From Gammaproteobacteria bacterium (GTDB lineage: Bacteria > Pseudomonadota > Gammaproteobacteria > HK1), in contig JAJFJV010000006.1 in the NCBI GenBank assembly GCA_021773635.1, forward strand, positions 62,001 to 126,000: a DNA stretch of 64,000 bases. Reading direction: 5' to 3'. A program made the position numbers and the translations under genes. Numbering within the stretch: position 1 is the stretch's first letter; every line of letters starts with the position of its first letter. The notes below the pieces were generated by a model, which did not search any database, was not told the DNA's origin, and saw only the letters and a list, made by a program, of their open reading frames with translations. Shown one piece after another: positions 48,320 to 60,134 of this stretch.

Positions 48320-49660
48320 GTGGAATCCAAATTCTGGCAACAATGCCTTACTCGACTGGAAGGGGAACTGCCTTCGCAACAATTCAACACCTGGATTCGG
48401 CCGCTGCATGCTGTGGAGAACGGCGATACCTTGCATCTGCTCGCGCCTAATCAATTTGTCCAGGACTGGGTACTAAATCACTATTCCAGCCGGATCACGG
48501 AACTTTATCTTCAGCAAAAGACTACGGAATCGGCCGCCGTGGTCGTGCAGGTCGGTGGCGTTGATGCCACACCGGAAATAAATCCGGCTACTCCAGCGGA
48601 AAATAATCTTCCACCTCCTGTAACCCCGCGCCGGGGCAATACGGCCGGGGTCCGTCCAGACTTTAATTTCAAAACCTTCGTAGAAGGCAAATCGAATCAG
48701 CTCGCCCGTGCCGCCTCCATGCAGATAGCGAAAAATCCGGGCAGTGCTTATAACCCCTTATTTCTATATGGCGGCGTCGGGCTGGGAAAAACCCACCTGA
48801 TGCACGCTATAGGTAACGGTATTCTTGAGGCAAAACCCGACGCGACAGTAGTTTATTTGCATTCCGAGCGCTTTGTTGCCGATATGGTCAAGGCCTTGCA
48901 ACACAACTCTATCAATGAATTCAAGCGGTTTTACCGTTCTGTCGATGCCTTGCTCATCGACGATATCCAGTTTTTTGCCGGCAAAGAACGTTCCCAGGAG
49001 GAATTCTTCCACACCTTTAACGCCCTGCTGGAGGATCAACAGCAGATTGTGATGACCAGTGATCGTTATCCCAAGGAAGTGGAAGGCTTGGAGGAGCGTC
49101 TTAAGTCCCGTTTTGGCTGGGGCCTCACGGTATCCATAGAACCACCAGAGCTGGAAACGCGGGTCGCCATTCTGATGCAAAAAGCCGCCCAGGCCGAAGC
49201 TACCTTACCCAATGAAGTCGCCTTTTTCATCGCCAAACGTATACGTTCCAATGTCCGTGAACTGGAGGGAGCCTTGCGCCGGGTGATCGCAAGCTCCCAT
49301 TTCACCGGAAGCCCGATTACCCTCGATTTATGTAAGGAGGCCTTAAAGGATCTGATCGCCCTGCAGGATAAACTGATCACTATCGATAACATTCAGAAAA
49401 CGGTCGCTGAATACTATAAATTAAGGGTTGCGGATCTCCTTTCAAAGCGCCGCAGCCGTTCGATTGCCCGGCCGCGCCAAGTCGCCATGGCACTCTCGAA
49501 GGAATTGACCAATCACAGTTTGCCGGAAATTGGCGATGCCTTTGGCGGTCGCGACCACACCACGGTACTGTATGGATGCCGGAAGATAACTGAACTCAGA
49601 GCCATCGACCCTGCCATTGGAGAGGATTACACCATTTTGTTGAGAACTCTGAGCACTTAA
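48320..49660 (+). CDS. dnaA: Chromosomal replication initiator protein DnaA
   Basis: DnaA binds DnaA boxes and opens the origin. The protein has domain I ([21 protein letters not shown]), a short variable linker, the AAA+ domain with Walker [17 protein letters not shown] (about 150) and Walker [13 protein letters not shown], and the C-terminal DNA-binding motif [20 protein letters not shown]. The GTG at 48320 was chosen because GAGGG lies about six bases upstream; an in-frame GTG at 48308 is possible, giving four extra residues. Confidence 0.95.
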   Translation: MESKFWQQCLTRLEGELPSQQFNTWIRPLHAVENGDTLHLLAPNQFVQDWVLNHYSSRITELYLQQKTTESAAVVVQVGGVDATPEINPATPAENNLPPPVTPRRGNTAGVRPDFNFKTFVEGKSNQLARAASMQIAKNPGSAYNPLFLYGGVGLGKTHLMHAIGNGILEAKPDATVVYLHSERFVADMVKALQHNSINEFKRFYRSVDALLIDDIQFFAGKERSQEEFFHTFNALLEDQQQIVMTSDRYPKEVEGLEERLKSRFGWGLTVSIEPPELETRVAILMQKAAQAEATLPNEVAFFIAKRIRSNVRELEGALRRVIASSHFTGSPITLDLCKEALKDLIALQDKLITIDNIQKTVAEYYKLRVADLLSKRRSRSIARPRQVAMALSKELTNHSLPEIGDAFGGRDHTTVLYGCRKITELRAIDPAIGEDYTILLRTLST

Positions 49661-49856
49661 CCTTAAAACCCTGTGGATAACGTTTAAATAATTATCGTAG
49701 CCTACCTTATATACAACTTATCTACAGATTATATCTATAAAACAGGCATTTTAATCACAAGATTAAACAGAACAGAACATACTGTTTATTAATACTAATT
49801 AATAACTATCAACAGATATAATTGACGCTTATTATAACAATAGGTTTTTAAAAGAG
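49661..49856. other. AT-rich dnaA-dnaN intergenic region, candidate part of oriC
   Basis: The 196 bases between dnaA and dnaN are much richer in A and T than the surroundings. They contain a perfect DnaA box in reverse (TGTGGATAA, 49672-49680), a one-mismatch box TTATCTACA (49718-49726) and a weaker TTATATACA (49707-49715), with long A/T runs after them that could be unwound. A perfect -10 hexamer TATAAT (49817-49822) may belong to the dnaN promoter, though no clear -35 goes with it. Together with the rpmH-dnaA gap this is the best origin candidate in the window. Confidence 0.6.
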
Positions 49857-50969
49857 ATGAAATTTATAATATCCAGGGAAAAGTTATTGTATGCGCTGCA
49901 AAATGTTTATGGCGTCGTGGAAAAACGTCAATCACTTCCCATATTGTCCAACGTACTGTTAGCCCTGGAAAACGAACACCTGAGTATTACGGCGACTGAT
50001 ATGGAGGTGGAGCTGGTCTCCCGGGTAGCGATAAGTGCTGCTGAGCTAACGGGAGAAACAACCATTCCGGCTCGCAAGCTACTTTCAATCTGCAAAGCCT
50101 TGCCGCAGGATTCCGAGATACATTTTTCTGCAAAGGATCGGCGGGCAAGTATTCGTTCGGGCCGTAGTCGCTTTAATCTCAGTACCTTGGATGCCCTGGA
50201 TTTTCCAGGTACTGAGGCTCTGAGCCAGATCGTCAAGCTGGTGGTCCAGCCTGGTTCACTGAAAAAGCTGCTGGATATGACCCAGTTTGCTATGGCCCAC
50301 GATGATGTGCGTTATTACCTTAATGGCCTGCTACTGGAACTGGATGGCGATACCCTCAGGCTGGTGGCAACGGATGGTCACCGTCTGGCAAAGGGCGAGT
50401 TGCAATTGGAGCAGCTGGTGGAGGGTGAATTCAGGCAGGCCATCGTACCGCGCAAGGCGGTCGTTGAATTGGGAAGGTTACTGACTGAAGGGAACGAGAC
50501 GGTCGAATTGGCTGTGGGGGGACAATCTCTGCAATTGGCCGTAGGAGAGGTGCGCTTTACCACCAAACTGGTGGATGGGCAGTACCCGGATTATCGTGGA
50601 GTTATACCGGATCTGGAGGATAATCAACGCATTCTGGAGGCCGACCGCGCTGATCTGAGGCAGGGATTAGCCCGGGCCGCGATACTTTCCAATGAGAAAT
50701 ACCGGACAGTTCGTCTTGCTTTGGGTGCTGGAGAACTGACGGTAGTTGCTAATAATCCGGAGCAGGAAGAGGCTGAGGAAGTTATCGATGTGGATTACTC
50801 AGCGGAGGCAATGGAGATCGGTTTCAACGTGACTTATCTGCTGGATGTATTGGCTGCCATTCCCTCGGAGAGGGTGCGTTTCTATTTTGGAGAGGCGGAT
50901 AGAAGTTGTCTGATACGGGGGCTGGATGTGGATGACTGTGAATACGTGGTTATGCCCATTCGTCTCTAA
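49857..50969 (+). CDS. dnaN: DNA polymerase III beta subunit (sliding clamp)
   Basis: The beta clamp is a ring dimer that tethers polymerase to DNA. The 370-residue protein begins MKFIISREKLLYALQNVYGVVEKR and shows LPILSNVLLALEN, LVATDGHRLAKGEL and the C-terminal YVVMPIRL. It is slightly longer than the usual 366-367 residues. It follows the origin-like gap and precedes recF by 68 bases. Confidence 0.97.
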   Translation: MKFIISREKLLYALQNVYGVVEKRQSLPILSNVLLALENEHLSITATDMEVELVSRVAISAAELTGETTIPARKLLSICKALPQDSEIHFSAKDRRASIRSGRSRFNLSTLDALDFPGTEALSQIVKLVVQPGSLKKLLDMTQFAMAHDDVRYYLNGLLLELDGDTLRLVATDGHRLAKGELQLEQLVEGEFRQAIVPRKAVVELGRLLTEGNETVELAVGGQSLQLAVGEVRFTTKLVDGQYPDYRGVIPDLEDNQRILEADRADLRQGLARAAILSNEKYRTVRLALGAGELTVVANNPEQEEAEEVIDVDYSAEAMEIGFNVTYLLDVLAAIPSERVRFYFGEADRSCLIRGLDVDDCEYVVMPIRL

Positions 50970-51037
50970 TTCGGTCGTTTGTTGACCACGTGTATGGATG
51001 CCAGGGCAGGTATTCCAGTAATTTTCGGTCGCTGTTG

Positions 51038-52114
51038 ATGCATCTCTCTCGTATTCAGGTGCAGGATCTGCGCATTGTGGATAGTGCGCGCCTGGACCCA
51101 TCTCCCCGTCTAAATCTCATCACCGGCGCAAACGGCAGTGGAAAAAGTAGCCTGCTGGAAGCCGTCTATCTCATTGGAACGGGTCGTTCTTTCCGTACTC
51201 GCCGTAATAGAGAGCTTATTCAGCATGGGAGGGACAAGCTCTGTGTGAGTGCCACTTCGGTGGGGGAGGAGGGAGAACAGCAGACCCTGGGCATTGAGAA
51301 AACAAGTGATTCCACGCGCATTCGTATCGGTGGGAAGAATATGTGGAATGCCTCCAGTTTGGCGCAGAATTTGCCGGTTATGGCGATACTTCCGGACAGT
51401 TTGGGAGTAGTGACTGGAAGTGCTGATCTACGGCGCAGCCTCATGGACTGGGCTTTGTTTCACGTGAAACCAGGATATTTGTCGCTATTACAATCCTATA
51501 AGCAGGCGCTAAGACAAAGAAATTCCCTGTTGCGCCAGGGTGGGGACGGGATCGCCCTGAAAAGTTGGGATGAACGCGTGGGAGAGTCTGGCCAGCTATT
51601 GCATGGCTGGCGGGAAAAATATCTTGGTGACGCCCAGGATATCGTTCGGGGATTCAGTGAACGATTGCTGGGTGTGACCGTGGATATACGCTACCGGGCA
51701 GGCTGGAATACGGAGACCGGCCTGAAAATTGCCTTGGAACGAAGTCAGGAGGCGGATCGAAAGCGCGGGAGTACCACCGTGGGGCCACACCGTGCGGACC
51801 TTGAGTTGTCGTCAGGGGGCATGGCGGTTCGGGGGCGCTTGTCCCGTGGTGAGGCCAAATTACTGGCAGTGGCGGTATTTCTAGCCTACGCACAATACGT
51901 GACGACGTGTATAGGACGAAAGCCGGTGCTCCTCATCGATGATTTGGCAGCGGAACTGGATGAGGAAAACAGACACCGTTTTCTTGATGCAGTGATCGGG
52001 ATGGGAATTCAGGTATTTATCAGTGCCTCCGAGCCCCGGCTGCTGGATGCGACGCTTTCGGGAGGGACCGCGAGGTTTCACGTGGAACAAGGTGTAGTGC
52101 GTAGAGTGGTATAA
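51038..52114 (+). CDS. recF: DNA replication and repair protein RecF
   Basis: RecF loads RecA at gapped DNA with RecO and RecR. The 358-residue SMC-like ATPase has Walker A GANGSGKSS at residues 30-38, the signature region SRGEAKLLAVAVFLAYAQY and Walker B VLLIDDLAAELDEENR. The ATG at 51038 begins the conserved MHLSRIQVQDLRIV. Two parS-like sites lie within its coding sequence. The 76 bases to gyrB hold no terminator. Confidence 0.95.
   Translation: MHLSRIQVQDLRIVDSARLDPSPRLNLITGANGSGKSSLLEAVYLIGTGRSFRTRRNRELIQHGRDKLCVSATSVGEEGEQQTLGIEKTSDSTRIRIGGKNMWNASSLAQNLPVMAILPDSLGVVTGSADLRRSLMDWALFHVKPGYLSLLQSYKQALRQRNSLLRQGGDGIALKSWDERVGESGQLLHGWREKYLGDAQDIVRGFSERLLGVTVDIRYRAGWNTETGLKIALERSQEADRKRGSTTVGPHRADLELSSGGMAVRGRLSRGEAKLLAVAVFLAYAQYVTTCIGRKPVLLIDDLAAELDEENRHRFLDAVIGMGIQVFISASEPRLLDATLSGGTARFHVEQGVVRRVV
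51456..51471. promoter_or_regulatory. parS-like ParB-binding site inside recF
   Basis: TGTTTCACGTGAAACC matches the widely conserved parS palindrome TGTTTCACGTGAAACA at 15 of 16 bases. It lies about 1.8 kb from the dnaA-dnaN gap, within the origin-proximal zone where chromosomal parS sites cluster. ParB would load here and spread, helping segregate the origins. parA and parB are not in the window. Confidence 0.85.
52074..52089. promoter_or_regulatory. Degenerate second parS-like site at the recF 3' end
   Basis: GGTTTCACGTGGAACA matches the parS palindrome at 14 of 16 bases, with the core GTTTCACGTG intact. It lies 600 bases beyond the first site. Paired parS sites near the origin are common, but with two mismatches this one may bind ParB weakly. 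Confidence 0.55.
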
Positions 52115-52136
52115 TTTGGCGTCTGTATCACGATGA

Positions 52137-54602
<2,466 letters not shown>

Positions 54603-54615
54603 GTCCGACAGACTC

Positions 54616-55314
54616 CTACGGGTTTGCGGCGCGGGCACAAACCCATAGTTCGATTCTCCGGACTCCAGCCTTGCTCAGACAATGGGCCAACTCAGCTGTG
54701 GTCGCACCGGTGGTCATGACGTCATCCAATAAGGCGATATGGCCGTATGGCGGTTTGGCCAGGACCTGGAAAGCACCACGGACGTTTTTCCGGCGAGCCG
54801 CCGCGGAAAGTTTTTGCTGGCTTTCGGTGGGTCGAATTCTGTGGACCCGGCTGAGATCCATGGGGAGATCCAGTCTGCGGGAGATGGGTCGGCCCATCTC
54901 CACCGCCTGGTTGTAGCCGCGTTGCCGCAGACGTGTGGGATGCAGGGGTACGGGAATCAGGCATTCCGGCATCTCAGGCCGTCGGCCACCGAGGGTGTCT
55001 GCCATCAAGTTTCCCAAAAGCCCGGCCGCTGCGAGATCGTTGTGATATTTGAGGCGGTGAATCTGGTGACGAATGGCTCCCCGATAGTGAAAAATCGCTC
55101 GACAGTGCTGGAAGGGTGGCGGGTGGCGCAGGCACCGGGGGCATGCGTGAGAGGCGGGCATGGGTTGGGCGCAGGTGGGGCAGGCATGGTTGAGATGGGG
55201 TAGTTCGGACTTGCATGGTAAACAGATAGTTTTTCCAGGTGCCGCCATGCCGCCACACAGCAGACACTCGAAGCCACCAATGGTGCGCAGAGGATGGCTT
55301 GAAAAAGCGTGCAT
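54616..55314 (-). CDS. comF: ComF family phosphoribosyltransferase-like protein
   Basis: The 232-residue protein has an N-terminal zinc-finger region with cysteines in CLLCGG, CLPCKSE and CPTCAQP, and a phosphoribosyltransferase domain with the PRPP loop IALLDDVMTTGATTAELA. ComF proteins are linked to DNA uptake and recombination. It is convergent with gyrB, the stops being 13 bases apart. In pseudomonads comF neighbours the bio genes; here bioC follows in divergent orientation. Confidence 0.9.
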   Translation of the reverse strand: MHAFSSHPLRTIGGFECLLCGGMAAPGKTICLPCKSELPHLNHACPTCAQPMPASHACPRCLRHPPPFQHCRAIFHYRGAIRHQIHRLKYHNDLAAAGLLGNLMADTLGGRRPEMPECLIPVPLHPTRLRQRGYNQAVEMGRPISRRLDLPMDLSRVHRIRPTESQQKLSAAARRKNVRGAFQVLAKPPYGHIALLDDVMTTGATTAELAHCLSKAGVRRIELWVCARAANP

Positions 55315-55492
55315 GGCGTCTTCCTTGACGTGCTTCCATATGGACGAGGCGCCTACCCTACCGCAGGATGGGGTTCGGGGCGAATGCCAACAGGAAACAG
55401 GCCCTAATTGCTGATTTAAAGTAAGCGCTCACTCTCGTTGTGGGCCATATTTAATAACTGTTTATTATCAACTTTGTAACAGGTGTCAAAGC

Positions 55493-56395
55493 GTGAGTGA
55501 GATGAGGGCCGAGGTCGAATCCCCCTGGGTGCTGGATAAGGTTCAGGTGCGCAAGGCCTTTGAACGGGCGGCCATTTCCTATGATGGGGCGGCGTATCTG
55601 CAGCGCGAAGTTGGCAAGCGCCTGTTCGAGCATCTGGACCCTGTTTTGATACAGCCGAAGCGGATCCTGGATCTTGGCAGCGGCACGGGTGCAAGCCTGG
55701 GCGAGCTCAAGCGGCGTTATTCGCGGGCTTCGATATTTGCCCTGGACCTGGCGGCGGGAATGCTGCAGCGAGCGCGGAGCAAGCAGCGATGGTCGTGGCG
55801 CAGGCCCGCTTATGTGTGCGCCGATGCAGAAGCCTTGCCCCTGGCAACGGCCAGCGTCGATCTGATTTTTTCAAATCTCACTTTTCAGTGGTGCAACCGT
55901 CTGGACCACCTGTTTGGCGAGTGTGCCCGTGTACTGCGTCCCGGGGGATTGATCCTGTTTTCCACCTTCGGACCGGACACCCTTGAGGAGCTGCGCGCCA
56001 GTTGGGAGGCCGTGGATGGTTATACACACGTAAACCGTTTCGCGGATATGCATGATTTGGGCGATGCCATGGTGGGATCGGGTTTTTCGGAAGTGGTTAT
56101 GGACCGGGAGCAGATAAATGTTCATTACTCCGAACTCAAATATCTCCTGCGCGAGCTCAAATCGATCGGTGCACATAATGTAACCGGCGGGAGAAGTCGT
56201 GGCCTAACCAGCCGGGCGCGTCTCCAAGCCTTGACCGAACACTACGAGCAGTTTCGCCATGCAGGCAAGTTGCCAGCAAGTTACGAGGTCGTTTATGGCC
56301 ACGCCTGGCGTATGGCGCCGACCGCCAAAACCATCCCTATTTCTCAGTTGCGGGGGCTAAAGGGCAGCAAGGCTCCGGCCTCGAAAAGACCCTGA
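55493..56395 (+). CDS. bioC: Malonyl-ACP O-methyltransferase
   Basis: BioC methylates malonyl-ACP so that the fatty acid machinery can build the pimeloyl chain of biotin. The 300-residue protein begins (GTG) SEMRAEVESPWVLDKVQVRKAF and has RAAISYDGAAYLQREVGKRL, SAM motif I ILDLGSGTGASLGELKRRY (about residue 60), SNLTFQWCNRLDHLFGE and STFGPDTLEELRASW, all typical of BioC. An ATG at 55502 is another possible start. No other biotin gene is next to it here. Confidence 0.93.
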   Translation: MSEMRAEVESPWVLDKVQVRKAFERAAISYDGAAYLQREVGKRLFEHLDPVLIQPKRILDLGSGTGASLGELKRRYSRASIFALDLAAGMLQRARSKQRWSWRRPAYVCADAEALPLATASVDLIFSNLTFQWCNRLDHLFGECARVLRPGGLILFSTFGPDTLEELRASWEAVDGYTHVNRFADMHDLGDAMVGSGFSEVVMDREQINVHYSELKYLLRELKSIGAHNVTGGRSRGLTSRARLQALTEHYEQFRHAGKLPASYEVVYGHAWRMAPTAKTIPISQLRGLKGSKAPASKRP

Positions 56396-56681
56396 ATTAT
56401 GTAGGGTCTTGCACGCAAAAATGGGCTGGTGTATCTTTCTCGCGCGTTTTTTCGGGCGCGCGCCAACAAACCTGCCTGCTCGGCAGAAAAAATAATATGG
56501 CGTGCAACACGGTGGTTTTAGCAATAAATGCTTGCGTTTCGGGTATCATCCGGCGCTGGCAGCGGGCAATGCATCGCCAAGTGTCGTCTAGCAGGGCGCC
56601 ACTGAGGATGATGAATTACTACTTTATGCCCTCTTGATTCTATATACATGGCAAGTTCACCAACTTGGGAGTAACCAAGGG
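56396..56681. other. Intergenic region before the cytochrome oxidase cluster
   Basis: No gene or tRNA is seen in these 286 bases. Around 56448 there is a GC-rich stretch with CGCGCG on both sides of a T-run, possibly a structure ending the bioC transcript, though it is not a standard terminator. The promoter for coxB must lie here but I could not assign it. Confidence 0.4.
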
Positions 56682-57821
56682 ATGTTCCGGAGCAAGACAA
56701 GCACGAGACTCAACGGTCTGTTGGGTGTTGGACTAACACTGGGGACGGCAGATGCGCTCGCGGCGTGGACCCTGAACCTCAGTCCAGGGGTTACTCCTAT
56801 AAGCCGCGCTGTGTTCGACCTTCATACCCTGCTGATGTGGGTTTGTGTCGTTATCGCTATCGGTGTTTTCGGGGTGATGTTCTGGTCCATTTTCCATCAC
56901 CGCAAGTCCAGGGGCGCGGTGCCCGCCAAGTTTACCCACAGCACCATTGTCGAAGTGGTCTGGACGACCATCCCCTTTCTCATCCTGGTCGGGACGGCCA
57001 TTCCTGCTACCAAGGCCATCATTCTGATGGAGGAGACGGGTGAGGCCGCTGATATGACCATCAAGGTCACCGGTTATCAGTGGAAATGGAAGTACGAGTA
57101 CCTGGATGAGGATATTTCCTTTTTCAGTAATCTCGCCGCTACCAGCCGGGACGTCAGAAATGGTGGCGATCCCCGTGGCGTGAAAAATTATCTCCTTGAG
57201 GTGGATAATGAACTGGTGGTCCCCGTCAACAAGCGCATTCGCTTTCTGATCACCGCTGATGACGTTCTCCACTCTTGGTGGATACCCGCCTTTGGCATGA
57301 AACGCGATGCCATCCCGGGCTTTATGAACGAAATGTGGGCCAGCATAGACACCCCCGGAACCTACAGGGGTCAGTGTGCCGAGCTCTGTGGCAAGGACCA
57401 CGGCTATATGCCCATCGTTGTGGTTGCCAAGTCTGAGGTTGAATATCGCCAGTGGGTTGCCGGCAAGCAGGGCGCGGCCAGGGCCGAGCAGGCTGCTGCT
57501 GGTAAAACCTGGAACAAGGCAGAATTGCTGGCTCGTGGCGAACAGGTCTACAACACCTCTTGTGCAGCCTGTCACCAGGCCAATGGTGCGGGCCTCCCGG
57601 GCGTATTTCCGGCAATTACCGGCAGTGCAGTTGCCATTGGTCCCCAGGATGCCCATCTCGATATCGTGATGAACGGCAAGAAGGGTACGGCGATGCAGGC
57701 CTTTGCGGCACAACTGAGCGATACCGATATCGCGGCTGTGGTCAGCTACCAACGTAATGCACTGGGAAATTCCGTGGGCGATTCTGTCCAGCCGTCTGAT
57801 GTCAAGGCGAAACGGCGCTAG
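56682..57821 (+). CDS. coxB: Cytochrome c oxidase subunit II with fused cytochrome c domain
   Basis: Subunit II receives electrons at the dinuclear CuA site. The 379-residue protein has an N-terminal signal, two membrane segments (residues about 45-110), a cupredoxin domain with DVLHSWWIPAFGM and the CuA motif CAELCGKDHGYMP, and a C-terminal class I cytochrome c with CAACH. The fused haem domain marks it as the caa3-like variant. GGGAG lies before the ATG at 56682. It is followed by coxA after 23 bases. Confidence 0.96.
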   Translation: MFRSKTSTRLNGLLGVGLTLGTADALAAWTLNLSPGVTPISRAVFDLHTLLMWVCVVIAIGVFGVMFWSIFHHRKSRGAVPAKFTHSTIVEVVWTTIPFLILVGTAIPATKAIILMEETGEAADMTIKVTGYQWKWKYEYLDEDISFFSNLAATSRDVRNGGDPRGVKNYLLEVDNELVVPVNKRIRFLITADDVLHSWWIPAFGMKRDAIPGFMNEMWASIDTPGTYRGQCAELCGKDHGYMPIVVVAKSEVEYRQWVAGKQGAARAEQAAAGKTWNKAELLARGEQVYNTSCAACHQANGAGLPGVFPAITGSAVAIGPQDAHLDIVMNGKKGTAMQAFAAQLSDTDIAAVVSYQRNALGNSVGDSVQPSDVKAKRR

Positions 57822-57844
57822 CGCCGAGTCGGAGGATTAGATAG

Positions 57845-59413
57845 ATGAATACCGCAAGTAATCACGATGCACATGGCCCCAAGAGTGGCATCATGCGTTG
57901 GATAACCACCACCAACCACAAAGACATCGGCAATATGTATCTCATCGTTGCGCTGGCGATGTTCTTCGTCGGTGGTGCGATGGCAATGGTCATTCGGGCC
58001 GAGCTGTTTCAGCCCGGTTTGCAGCTGGTCAACCCGCATTTCTTCAACCAGATGACCACGCTGCATGCGCTCATCATGGTCTTTGGTGCGGTAATGCCGG
58101 CCTTTGTGGGCTTTGCCAACTGGCAGGTCCCGCTGATGATTGGCGCACCGGATATGGCCCTGCCAAGGTTGAATAACTGGAGCTTCTGGTTGCTGCCCTT
58201 TGCGGCGGTGATGCTGGTCTCCACGCTATTTATGGAGGGCGGTGCACCCGCTGCCGGCTGGACCATGTATCCACCGCTGGTGCAGCAGACCGGTGATGCC
58301 TTTCCTTTCCTTATTTTCACCGTCCACCTGCTGGGCATGTCCTCCATTTTGGGCGCCATTAACATCATCGTGACCATCGTTAATATGCGTGCCCCGGGCA
58401 TGACCCTGCTGAAGATGCCGATGTTTGTCTGGACCTGGCTGATTACCGCCTTCCTGCTGATTGCGGTGATGCCGGTATTCGCAGGCGCAGTGACCATGCT
58501 GCTCACGGACCAGTACTTCGGTACCTCCTTCTTCAATACCGCGGGCGGTGGCGATCCGGTGTTGTTCCAGCATCTGTTCTGGTTCTTCGGGCATCCCGAG
58601 GTCTACATCATGATCCTGCCCTCCTTCGGGGTCATCTCGCAGGTCATCCCGACCTTTGCCCGCAAGCCGCTGTTTGGCTATGCCTCCATGGTTTATGCCA
58701 CCGCGGCCATTGCCTTCCTGTCCTTTATCGTCTGGGCGCACCACATGTTCACCGTGGGCATGCCGATTTCCGGCCAGCTCTACTTCATGTATGCGACGGT
58801 ACTTATCGCCGTGCCTACCGGAGTCAAGGTGTTCAACTGGCTGGCCACCATGTGGCGCGGCTCCATGACCTTCGAGACACCGATGCTGTTCGCCCTCGGG
58901 GTGGTGGTGATGTTTACCTTCGGTGGTTTCACCGGGGTGATGATGGGCACTGCACCCACCGATGTGCAGTATCACGACAGCTATTTCATCGTCGCCCATT
59001 TCCACTACACGCTGGTGTCGGGTGCGGTGTTCTCGGTCTTCTGCGGGGCTTACTACTGGTTACCGAAGTGGACCGGCTACATGTACGACGAAAAATTGGG
59101 CAAGCTGCATTTCTGGCTGACCGCCATCTCCTTTAACGTGCTGTTTTTCCCGCAGCACTTCCTCGGGCTGGCCGGTATGCCGCGCCGTATTCCCGACTAT
59201 GCGTTGCAGTTTGCCGACTGGAATATGGTGTCGAGCATCGGTGGCTTTGCCTTTGGCCTGGCGCAGTTGATCTTCCTCTGGGTGGTTATCAAGGCTGTGC
59301 GTGGCGGCGAGCCAGCTAGCGACGAAGTGTGGGAAGGTGCTGATGGCCTGGAGTGGACCCTGAGTTCTCCGCCGCCATACCACAGCTTTAACGAAGCACC
59401 CAAGGTCAGTTAG
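57845..59413 (+). CDS. coxA: Cytochrome c oxidase subunit I
   Basis: Subunit I holds the low-spin haem, the haem-copper centre and the proton channels of the oxidase. The 522-residue protein has twelve membrane segments, the helix VI motif FGHPEVYIMILPSFGVIS with the A1-type glutamate, HHMFTVGMP for CuB histidines, the D-channel motif GAPDMALPRLNN and HDSYFIVAHFHYTLVSG with the haem-ligand histidines. An aa3-type enzyme is expected if haem A is made. Confidence 0.97.
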   Translation: MNTASNHDAHGPKSGIMRWITTTNHKDIGNMYLIVALAMFFVGGAMAMVIRAELFQPGLQLVNPHFFNQMTTLHALIMVFGAVMPAFVGFANWQVPLMIGAPDMALPRLNNWSFWLLPFAAVMLVSTLFMEGGAPAAGWTMYPPLVQQTGDAFPFLIFTVHLLGMSSILGAINIIVTIVNMRAPGMTLLKMPMFVWTWLITAFLLIAVMPVFAGAVTMLLTDQYFGTSFFNTAGGGDPVLFQHLFWFFGHPEVYIMILPSFGVISQVIPTFARKPLFGYASMVYATAAIAFLSFIVWAHHMFTVGMPISGQLYFMYATVLIAVPTGVKVFNWLATMWRGSMTFETPMLFALGVVVMFTFGGFTGVMMGTAPTDVQYHDSYFIVAHFHYTLVSGAVFSVFCGAYYWLPKWTGYMYDEKLGKLHFWLTAISFNVLFFPQHFLGLAGMPRRIPDYALQFADWNMVSSIGGFAFGLAQLIFLWVVIKAVRGGEPASDEVWEGADGLEWTLSSPPPYHSFNEAPKVS

Positions 59414-59440
59414 TTGCAAGCCGGGGCGGAGGCAACGGGA

Positions 59441-59551
59441 ATGGACAAGAACTTGCGTCGTGCCAATCTGCGCACCGCGCTGGTTCTTATAGCGGTGGCC
59501 GTTAGCTTTTATCTGGGTTTTATTCTGTTACAGGTCGCACGGGGTACATAG
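59441..59551 (+). CDS. Small cytochrome oxidase assembly protein
   Basis: This 36-residue protein begins MDKNLRRANLRTALVLIAVA followed by VSFYLGFILLQVARGT. It has a basic N-terminus and a single membrane segment. A small one-helix protein of this kind, between coxA and ctaG, is typical of gammaproteobacterial oxidase clusters. It is 27 bases after coxA and three bases before ctaG. Its role is inferred only from context. Confidence 0.82.
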   Translation: MDKNLRRANLRTALVLIAVAVSFYLGFILLQVARGT

Positions 59552-59554
59552 CGC

Positions 59555-60082
59555 GTGGGAGATGCCGCTAACAAGCGGGTTACCGTACAGCTCGCTCTGG
59601 TGGTGGTGGCGATGTTCGGTTTTGGCTTCGCCATGGTGCCGCTGTATGACGTGCTCTGTGATCTGACCGGGCTTAATGGCAAGACCGGGGTGGCCAGCGC
59701 CGAGGGGCTGGATGGTGTCGTCGATGAAGAGCGCTGGGTAACGGTAGAATTTACGGCGAATGTGAATAGCCAGCTGCCGTGGAAGTTTCACCCCAACCAG
59801 AAACGCATCCGGGTTCACCCGGGCAAGGTATATGCGGCCAGTTACTACGCCGAGAATTTATCTGAACTGGCGGTGGTGGGGCAGGCGGTGCCCAGTGTGA
59901 CCCCCAGTCGATCGGCAAGATATTTCAGCAAGACTGAATGTTTTTGTTTTAACCAGCAGCGCCTGGAGGCGGGTAAAGGGGAAGAAATGCCGCTGCGTTT
60001 TATAGTGGATAAGGCGCTTCCCAAAGAGATCACGACCATCACGCTGGCCTATACGTTTTTCAAATCCGAGGGTGAGGGCTGA
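59555..60082 (+). CDS. ctaG: Cytochrome c oxidase assembly protein CtaG/Cox11
   Basis: CtaG delivers copper to the CuB site of subunit I. The 175-residue protein has one N-terminal membrane segment (LALVVVAMFGFGFAMVPLYDVL) and a periplasmic domain with the copper motif ECFCF and the conserved EMPLRFIVD. The GTG at 59555 starts three bases after the small assembly gene and precedes coxC by 52 bases. Confidence 0.95.
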   Translation: MGDAANKRVTVQLALVVVAMFGFGFAMVPLYDVLCDLTGLNGKTGVASAEGLDGVVDEERWVTVEFTANVNSQLPWKFHPNQKRIRVHPGKVYAASYYAENLSELAVVGQAVPSVTPSRSARYFSKTECFCFNQQRLEAGKGEEMPLRFIVDKALPKEITTITLAYTFFKSEGEG

Positions 60083-60134
60083 TATTGGCCTGGACCCATA
60101 ACTGAGTTAAGCCTTAACGAGAGGATGCGCGACG

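Noticed and set aside
55470-55495. TTGTAAC-type sequence before bioC as a possible BirA operator
   Set aside because: It lacks the paired GGTTACAA-type half at the proper distance.
56733-57752. 339-codon minus-strand open frame opposite coxB
   Set aside because: Shadow of coxB, which has the complete CuA and cytochrome c motifs on the plus strand.
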